Shown piece after piece: positions 50,754 through 55,754 of a stretch of DNA of 55,754 nucleotides. The notes under the pieces were generated by a model, which saw nothing but the letters and a program-made list of their open reading frames with translations, did not search any database and was not told the origin of the DNA. A program made the translations under genes and the position numbers. The DNA is taken from contig CAMCCC010000012.1 in NCBI GenBank assembly GCA_945873205.1, forward strand, positions 1-55,754. The letters run 5' to 3'. The DNA comes from an uncultured bacterium. GTDB lineage: Bacteria > Bacillota > Clostridia > Oscillospirales > Oscillospiraceae. Each line of letters starts with the position of its first letter. Position 1 is the stretch's first letter.

Positions 50754-52022
50754 TCAGCAGTTCAGCAGCGCCGCTGCAGCAGAGCCGGGCAGGGTGGTCT
50801 CGCTGCCCACATGGAATTCAAAGTGCAGGCCCAGCTTCTCCCGGCCCTCGCTGTCCAGCAGAGCCTCCAGGGTAGGCCGGTAATACCGGCTGCGCTGCAC
50901 CAGGGAGCCCTCCGCGCAGACGCAGACCGGATTGTCCTTCCCCGCCCCGGTCAGCAGCGCGATGGCCAGCAGGTTCACGCACATGCACCGGGCAGAGCGC
51001 TGGAACATGGCCAGGCTCAGCTCCTGAACAAAGGCGGCGTCGGCCTCATTGTCGCTGGCCTGCTCCAGCCCCTCGCCCTGGGACCAGGCGTCGATCACCG
51101 CGGAGTCAATGCGGCCCAGGGCCTGGATTTTCTCCGCGCTGCCGGGGCTGAGCAGCCCCTCCTCTGCGGCAGCAAGCAGCATCAGGCGGCAAAGCTCCCC
51201 CAGATACACGCCGGCGGTTTTTTTCTCAAAGAACTTCATCCCCGGGTTGTTGCTGGCTTTGTCCAGCAGCAGGTCGAAGTCCCCACTCTCAATGCCGTCA
51301 TACATGCCGGATTCCAGATTGATCAGCATGCCCTGTTCCCCGCTGAGGCCCAGCTTTTCGATCATCCGCCGGGGCACGGAGGTGCAGGTGTTGGTGCCGG
51401 TGCCGCTGATCTGGCCGATGAAGCCGCTGTAGGCGCTTTTATCCAGGGTGGAGCTGCCGCCCAGCAGAGCGGCCACCGTGTCGTTGAGGATGACCACCTT
51501 CTTGCCGCGGATGCCCCGGCGCTCCAGCTCCGCCTTCAGGGAGGCGCCCACCAGCTGCCCCTCGCAGCCGGTGACCACCACTTCCTTGTCAATCCGTTTC
51601 ACCCGGCCGTCCATGTCTGGGGTGATGTCCGCATTGTAGGAAAAGCAGAAGCCGATCACATCCGTCCTGTCCAGCAGATGCTGCACATGGTCGGCAGTAA
51701 AGCCAATAAATTCATCCCAGGTGCAGGGCTTTTCAATGCCCGGCATCTTCCAGCGGTTCAGTTCTTCCACCTGATAGCCGCCGTCCTCAAAGCGCACCAG
51801 GGCGCTGCGGAAGTTGGTGCCGCCGGCGTCAATCACGGCGGCGCAGGCCCCGGCGGGCACGGTGCCGTCATTGCTCAGATATGTAGCGATCATGGGCAGG
51901 GAGCTGGGCTGCCCCTTCAGACCCCGCAGCATATCCTCTGCCATTTTTCCCGCCTGCTCTGCCGGTGCAATCCGCTCCGGCTCCATGCGGTGCTTCATCA
52001 GGAACTCATGGGCAAGGCTCAT
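50754..52022 (-). CDS. Hexokinase of the eukaryotic type
   Basis: A 422-residue sugar kinase of the hexokinase_1/hexokinase_2 family rather than the ROK or Glk family usual in bacteria. It has DAGGTNFRSALVRF (phosphate-1, 65-78), the Asn-Asp pair with catalytic Asp181 (LNDTVAALLGG), a GQISGTGTNTC block and CAEGSL near the end. It would phosphorylate glucose or a related hexose. AAGGAG precedes ATG 52022. Followed by the hydroxyacid dehydrogenase. Confidence 0.87.
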   Translation of the reverse strand: MSLAHEFLMKHRMEPERIAPAEQAGKMAEDMLRGLKGQPSSLPMIATYLSNDGTVPAGACAAVIDAGGTNFRSALVRFEDGGYQVEELNRWKMPGIEKPCTWDEFIGFTADHVQHLLDRTDVIGFCFSYNADITPDMDGRVKRIDKEVVVTGCEGQLVGASLKAELERRGIRGKKVVILNDTVAALLGGSSTLDKSAYSGFIGQISGTGTNTCTSVPRRMIEKLGLSGEQGMLINLESGMYDGIESGDFDLLLDKASNNPGMKFFEKKTAGVYLGELCRLMLLAAAEEGLLSPGSAEKIQALGRIDSAVIDAWSQGEGLEQASDNEADAAFVQELSLAMFQRSARCMCVNLLAIALLTGAGKDNPVCVCAEGSLVQRSRYYRPTLEALLDSEGREKLGLHFEFHVGSETTLPGSAAAALLNC

Positions 52023-52067
52023 TGTCGATGTCTCCTTTTTCTCTCTCCGATTTTATATTCTTCTCAT

Positions 52068-52097
52068 TAAAAGACCGGCGGTGAGAGCCGCCGGTCT
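52068..52097 (-). terminator. Terminator of the SPFH/NfeD operon
   Basis: A 10-bp perfect stem agaccggcgg / ccgccggtct (52072-52081 with 52088-52097), followed on the minus strand by TTTTA, a short U-tract. Confidence 0.65.
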
Positions 52098-52115
52098 GGT
52101 ATTCGCTTCAGGCCC

Positions 52116-53000
52116 TTACTCCTTCACGGCCTCCACAATGCCGCTGGCAAGGCCCGCAATCCCCTGAATCTCACTGGGGATGATGATCTTGGTGGCCTGC
52201 CCGTTGGCGGCGGCGGAGAAGGCCTCCATGGCCTTCAGCTTCAGCACGGCCTCGGTGGGCGCGGCCTCGTTGATCAGCCGGATGCCTTCGGCCGTGGCAG
52301 TCTGCACCTTGAGGATGGCCTCGGCCTGACCTTCGGCCTCCAGAATCTGCTGCTGCTTCTTGGCGTCGGCCCGCAGGATGGCGGATTCCTTCTCGCCCTC
52401 GGCCTCCAGGATGGCCGCCCGCTTCTCGCCCTCCGCCCGCAGGATGGCTTCGCGGCGTTCACGCTCGGCCTTCATCTGCTTCTCCATGGCGTTCTGGATC
52501 TCCTTGGGAGGCAGAATATTCTTCAGCTCCACCCGGTTGACCTTGATGCCCCAGGGGTCCGTGGCCTCGTCCAGGATGTTGCGCATCTTGGAGTTGATGA
52601 TGTCGCGGCTGGTCAGGCACTGGTCCAGCTCCAGGTCGCCGATGATGTTACGCAGGGTGGTGGCGGACAGGTTCTCAATGGCCACCAGGGGCTGCTCAAT
52701 GCCGTAGGTGTAGAGCTTGGGGTCGGTGATCTGGAAGTAGACCACGGTGTCGATCTGCATGGTGACGTTATCCTTGGTGATCACCGGCTGGGGCGGGAAA
52801 TCCGCCACCTGCTCCTTCAGGGACACCACCTTGGCCACCCGCTCCACAAAGGGCAGCTTGAAGTGGATGCCCACGTTCCAGGTGGTCTTGTACGCGCCCA
52901 GAAACTCGATCACATAGGCCCTGGCCTGCTGCACGATACGGATGCAGCGGACAAGAATAATGACCACAATAAGGATCAGTGCGATAAGAACAAACTGCAT
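52116..53000 (-). CDS. SPFH/Band 7 membrane protein (QmcA/stomatin-like)
   Basis: A 294-residue protein with one N-terminal helix (about 4-18) and an SPFH domain: QARAYVIEFLGAY, FKLPFVERVAKVVSLKEQV and VEDLELD-like NIIGDLELDQCLTSRDIIN. A coiled coil of repeated EAEGEKESAILRA-type units follows (about 175-245). These proteins form large membrane microdomain assemblies. AGGAGG precedes the ATG. It lies 25 nt after the NfeD gene, the conserved partner. Confidence 0.92.
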   Translation of the reverse strand: MQFVLIALILIVVIILVRCIRIVQQARAYVIEFLGAYKTTWNVGIHFKLPFVERVAKVVSLKEQVADFPPQPVITKDNVTMQIDTVVYFQITDPKLYTYGIEQPLVAIENLSATTLRNIIGDLELDQCLTSRDIINSKMRNILDEATDPWGIKVNRVELKNILPPKEIQNAMEKQMKAERERREAILRAEGEKRAAILEAEGEKESAILRADAKKQQQILEAEGQAEAILKVQTATAEGIRLINEAAPTEAVLKLKAMEAFSAAANGQATKIIIPSEIQGIAGLASGIVEAVKE

Positions 53001-53025
53001 TTTATTATCCTCCTGAAATAATAAT

Positions 53026-53475
53026 TCACGGTTTCACGATGAGCTTCACGCCCTCGATACGCACAACAGTCATGGTCTGGCCCACTGCGCCCTTGATGTT
53101 GGGGTCCTCGGTCCGGGCGGTCCAGACCTTGCCGCCCACGGTGACGGCGCCCAGGCCCAGCACATTGTCAATCGCCTCCGTCACCACGCACTCCTGCCCG
53201 ATGAGCATATCCGCATTGGTGGGGGTGGTGCGGGAGTTCACATATTTTCTGGCCAAAGGCCGGGTCAGCACCAGGCTGACAATGGAGATCAGCAAAAACC
53301 AGACCACTTGCAGCCACAGCGGCGCCCCCACGATGGCGGAAAGCAGCGCGCCCAGAGCGCCCAGGGCAAACCAGATGGACACCAGCCCCGGCACCACGCC
53401 CTCAACAACCAGCAGCACCACCATCAGCACCAGCCATACGGCGGGCATATTCACCGTTGGATAAAAATAAGCCAT
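53026..53475 (-). CDS. NfeD-like membrane protein
   Basis: A 149-residue short NfeD: three helices in the first 75 residues, with VEGVVPGLVSIWFALGALGALL, and a C-terminal OB-fold domain (about 85-149: LIGQECVVTEAIDN, VTVGGKVWTARTED). No serine protease domain is present. It is expressed with the SPFH protein, whose assembly it usually supports. Confidence 0.9.
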   Translation of the reverse strand: MAYFYPTVNMPAVWLVLMVVLLVVEGVVPGLVSIWFALGALGALLSAIVGAPLWLQVVWFLLISIVSLVLTRPLARKYVNSRTTPTNADMLIGQECVVTEAIDNVLGLGAVTVGGKVWTARTEDPNIKGAVGQTMTVVRIEGVKLIVKP

Positions 53476-53532
53476 TGCATTTCCTTTCTCCGTCCCTCGC
53501 CGGGGACGATAATAGTATTTCTCTTGATTGCA

Positions 53533-53561
53533 ATTATATATTGTTCCCCGTTTTTACGCAA
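53533..53561 (-). promoter_or_regulatory. Sigma-A promoter of the NfeD/SPFH operon
   Basis: On the minus strand TTGCGT (53561-53556), 17-nt spacer, TATAAT (53538-53533). A 6-bp hairpin cgtccc/gggacg (53491-53508) lies in the leader. Confidence 0.7.
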
Positions 53562-53640
53562 GGGCTTTTGAACCACTGCCGGATGAATTTTTTGTTACCG
53601 TCCGCATCCAGCGAAAAAGTCAAAGTTCATAAAATCTATC

Positions 53641-53669
53641 TTTACTTTTTGGATTTATTGATGTAACAT
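53641..53669 (+). promoter_or_regulatory. Promoter of the YerC gene
   Basis: TTTACT (53641-53646), 17-nt spacer, TAACAT (53664-53669). Confidence 0.5.
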
Positions 53670-53709
53670 ACTAAATGGTAAATGTAAAAATTTTCTTTCG
53701 GAGGATACC

Positions 53710-54006
53710 ATGAACAAGCTTCCCAAAAAACCCCGCAATGAGAATATGTATAAAGCCATCCTGACCTTGAAGGACGTGGATGAGTGCATGAAGTTCTTTG
53801 ACGATCTGTGCACCGTGTCGGAGCTGATGGCCATGGAGCAGCGCTATCAGGTGGCCCGCTGCCTCAACGACGGCATGATCTATAACGATATTCTGGCCGA
53901 GACCGGGGCCTCCAGCGCCACCATCAGCCGGGTGAACCGCTCCCTGCAGTACGGCAGCGGCGGCTATTCCATTGTGTTTGACCGCATGAAGGAGCAGGAA
54001 GCGTGA
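53710..54006 (+). CDS. YerC/YecD family TrpR-related DNA-binding protein
   Basis: A 98-residue all-helical protein of the Trp-repressor superfamily. LCTVSELMAMEQRYQVARCL leads to the helix-turn-helix ILAETGASSATISRVNRSL. The YerC branch lacks evidence of tryptophan binding, and its regulon is poorly known. GGAGG precedes the ATG. The stop overlaps the methyltransferase GTG start by 4 nt. Confidence 0.9.
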   Translation: MNKLPKKPRNENMYKAILTLKDVDECMKFFDDLCTVSELMAMEQRYQVARCLNDGMIYNDILAETGASSATISRVNRSLQYGSGGYSIVFDRMKEQEA

Positions 54007-54725
54007 GCTGCTACCGCTTTCTTGCCCCCTGGTATGACAAGCTCACCGGGGACGTACCCTATACGCGCTTTGCGGATTTTTATGAGGCAGAGTTCCGGCG
54101 TAACGGCGGGGAGTTCAAGCTGCTGCTGGACCTGTGCTGCGGCACCGGAACCCTGACCGATGTTCTTTCCCGCCGGGGGTATGAGATGATCGCCGTGGAT
54201 TCCTCGGTGGAGATGCTGATGGAGGCCCAGAGCAAGTCCGCCGGTCTGGAAACGCCGCCCCTGTTCCTCTGTCAGGATGCGGCAGCCCTGGACCTTTACG
54301 GCACGGTGGACGCGGCGGTCTGCTCTCTGGACGGCATGAACTACATCCCCCCGGAGGATTTGCCGGAGGTGTTTCGCCGCCTCCGGCTCTTTGTGCGCCC
54401 CGGCGGCCTGCTGATCTTCGATATCCGCACGCCGGAGTTTCTGCGCAGCCTGGACGGGGATATTTTTGTGGATGAGCAGGAGGATGTGCTCTGCCTGTGG
54501 CGGGCGGATTTTGAGGAAGAACTCCCCGCCATCATCTACGGCATGGATATTTTCTCCCGCCAGGGCCGCCTCTGGCAGCGGGAGAGTGAGGAGCATGTGG
54601 AGTACGCCCATGAGCCGGCGGCCCTCCAGGCCCTGCTGGAACAGACGGGCTTTCATGATGTCTGCCTCCGCCCCGATTGCCCCCAGGGAGATATGGGCAG
54701 ACTGTTTATCACAGCGATACGATAA
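54003..54725 (+). CDS. Class I SAM-dependent methyltransferase
   Basis: A 240-residue methyltransferase. Motif I is LLDLCCGTGTLTDVL; the acidic loop AVDSS binds ribose; motif post-I/IV includes CSLDGMNYI and RPGGLLIFDIRTP. The GTG start at 54003 has AAGGAG upstream and overlaps the YerC stop. The substrate is unknown; the family (Methyltransf_25) includes small-molecule and protein methylases. Confidence 0.85.
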   Translation: MSCYRFLAPWYDKLTGDVPYTRFADFYEAEFRRNGGEFKLLLDLCCGTGTLTDVLSRRGYEMIAVDSSVEMLMEAQSKSAGLETPPLFLCQDAAALDLYGTVDAAVCSLDGMNYIPPEDLPEVFRRLRLFVRPGGLLIFDIRTPEFLRSLDGDIFVDEQEDVLCLWRADFEEELPAIIYGMDIFSRQGRLWQRESEEHVEYAHEPAALQALLEQTGFHDVCLRPDCPQGDMGRLFITAIR

Positions 54726-54738
54726 GAGGTAATTTTCT

Positions 54739-55638
54739 ATGGATAAGATTATTCGCGCCACAGCCGGGGACGGCTTTATCAAAATGGCGGTCATCACCGC
54801 CCGGGATATGGTGCAGCGGGCCAGGGAGATTCATTCCTGCTCCCCCACTGCCTCCGCCGCACTGGGCCGTACCCTCTGCGCTGCCTCCCTGATGGGGGAA
54901 ATGATGAAGGAGGAAAAGGCCACCCTCACCATCCGCATCAACGGCGGCGGCCCCATCGGCAGCGTGGTGGCCGTGTCCGATTCCGGCGGCAACGTCCGGG
55001 GTTATGTGGGAGACCCCGGCGTGGACCTGCCCCTGCGCTCCGACGGCAAGCTGAATGTAGGCGCCGCCGTGGGCCGGGACGGGATGCTCACCGTCAGCCG
55101 GGACATTGGCCTGAAAGAGCCTTATATCGGCTCCACCGAACTTGTCAGCGGTGAGATCGCCGAGGACGTGACGGCCTACCTGCTGGAGAGTGAGCAGGTG
55201 CCCTCCGCCTGCGGTCTGGGTGTGCTGGTGGATACGGATCTGAGCATCAAAGCCGCCGGCGGCTTCATCGTCCAGCTGATGCCCGGCGCCGATGAGGCAC
55301 TGATCGGCCGGCTGGAGGAGAACATCTTCATGATGGACCAGCTCACCACCATTCTGGACGAAGACGGCGCCGTAGCCATCTTTGACCAGGTGCTGAAGGG
55401 CTTTGCATACCACATTGTGGGCGAAACCCCGGTTTCCTACCGCTGCTATTGCAGCCGGGACCGGGTGGAGGAGGCCCTCCGCTGCATTGACGCCGCCCAG
55501 CTTTCGGAAATGATCGACGAGGGGAAGGACATCACCGTCAGCTGCCAGTTCTGCGATCAGGTCTACCGCTTCTCTCCTGCCCAGCTGCAAACGCTGTCCT
55601 CCGGCAGGGAACAGGCCCCAACGGACAGCCCTGAATAA
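54739..55638 (+). CDS. hslO: Redox-regulated chaperone Hsp33
   Basis: A 299-residue Hsp33. The N-terminal domain has GDGFIKMAVITARDMVQRAREIH and INGGGPIGSVVAVSDSGGNVRGYV. The C-terminal zinc switch is Cys236-Y-Cys238 and Cys269-Q-F-Cys272. Oxidation releases zinc and turns on holdase activity. It starts 13 nt after the methyltransferase gene, so YerC, methyltransferase and Hsp33 are probably one operon. Confidence 0.96.
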   Translation: MDKIIRATAGDGFIKMAVITARDMVQRAREIHSCSPTASAALGRTLCAASLMGEMMKEEKATLTIRINGGGPIGSVVAVSDSGGNVRGYVGDPGVDLPLRSDGKLNVGAAVGRDGMLTVSRDIGLKEPYIGSTELVSGEIAEDVTAYLLESEQVPSACGLGVLVDTDLSIKAAGGFIVQLMPGADEALIGRLEENIFMMDQLTTILDEDGAVAIFDQVLKGFAYHIVGETPVSYRCYCSRDRVEEALRCIDAAQLSEMIDEGKDITVSCQFCDQVYRFSPAQLQTLSSGREQAPTDSPE

Positions 55639-55665
55639 AAAATCAAAAAATATTTGAAATAGGTG

Positions 55666-55694
55666 TTGACAAATCAGGAATTATTTAGTATTAT
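55666..55694 (+). promoter_or_regulatory. Strong sigma-A promoter of the tRNA gene
   Basis: TTGACA (55666-55671), 17-nt spacer, TATTAT (55689-55694), 17 nt before the tRNA. Confidence 0.85.
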
Positions 55695-55710
55695 TACTGA
55701 GCTGTCACGC

Positions 55711-55754
55711 GGGAGCATAGCTCAGCTGGTTAGAGCACCTGCCTTACAAGCAGG
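55711..55754 (+). tRNA. tRNA-Val (anticodon TAC), cut by the window edge
   Basis: Acceptor 5' strand GGGAGCA, TA, D-stem GCTC/GAGC (55720-55723 with 55733-55736), anticodon stem CCTGC/GCAGG and loop CTTACAA. Anticodon TAC at 55745-55747 reads Val GUA-type codons. The variable loop, T arm and 3' acceptor lie outside. Confidence 0.93.

Overview
The window looks like chromosomal DNA of a GC-rich, Gram-positive-type anaerobe of the class Clostridia, most likely Oscillospiraceae. This is inference from gene content: Fur/PerR-type regulator, YerC, PepV, PlsY, ABC-F, SPFH/NfeD, PhoP/PhoR-like two-component system and Hsp33. AGGAGG ribosome binding sites and lipoprotein or LPXTG-free surface proteins agree with it. 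There is no rRNA, CRISPR array, transposase or intact prophage. A tRNA-Val is cut by the right edge, and an ABC substrate-binding protein is cut by the left edge.

Layout. 1-2.2 kb: a TrpXYZ-type ABC importer. 2.3-4.5 kb: an alpha/beta hydrolase, then a Fur-family regulator under a 33-bp perfect palindrome with a QueD-like zinc-ribbon protein. 4.6-5.9 kb: a secreted Ig-like membrane-anchored protein. 6.1-20.1 kb (minus strand): one 14-gene exopolysaccharide operon with one recognisable sigma-A promoter at 20158-20186. Its first gene fuses a degenerate tyrosine-recombinase catalytic domain to a PglD/NeuD-like acyltransferase. It continues with a priming sugar transferase, an SDR, four GT4 glycosyltransferases, a DUF2334 deacetylase-like protein, two tandem TupA-like ATP-grasp proteins, a flippase, a UDP-uronate epimerase, a hexapeptide transferase and UDP-glucose dehydrogenase. 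Uronate supply plus TupA-like ligases suggests a uronic-acid polymer with amino-acid decoration. No Wzy polymerase or Wzz/kinase gene is seen.

20.3-30.2 kb: an unusual unit made of a large lipoprotein (propeller-like N-terminus plus solute-binding domain), two sugar-type ABC permeases, an HlyD-like adaptor with a compositionally foreign middle, and a MacB-like protein with no FtsX core. No ATPase gene is present. A divergent two-component system flanks it. I consider this unit and the recombinase-PglD fusion the best candidates for undescribed biology.

30.2-34 kb: MATE transporter, NifX-like Cys/His-tailed protein with Mrp ATPase, Gx transporter and NusG-II protein. 34-41.1 kb (plus): FHA-FtsW fusion, transpeptidase, ABC-F ATPase, YdcF and a DUF6056-like membrane protein. 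41.2-44.6 kb: response regulator, sensor kinase and HtrA operon preceded by a PhoP-box-like repeat. 44.6-55.7 kb: housekeeping genes (PepV, PlsY, RluA, RlmD, small multidrug export protein, 2-hydroxyacid dehydrogenase with eukaryotic-type hexokinase, SPFH/NfeD, YerC, methyltransferase, Hsp33, tRNA-Val). Two divergent gene pairs there and at 33.9 kb have overlapping or shared -35 elements and probable leaderless transcripts. The only gap over 300 bases without a gene is 25201-25560, which holds a promoter, an inverted-repeat element and a hairpin. All functional calls are from reading sequence motifs; no database search was run.
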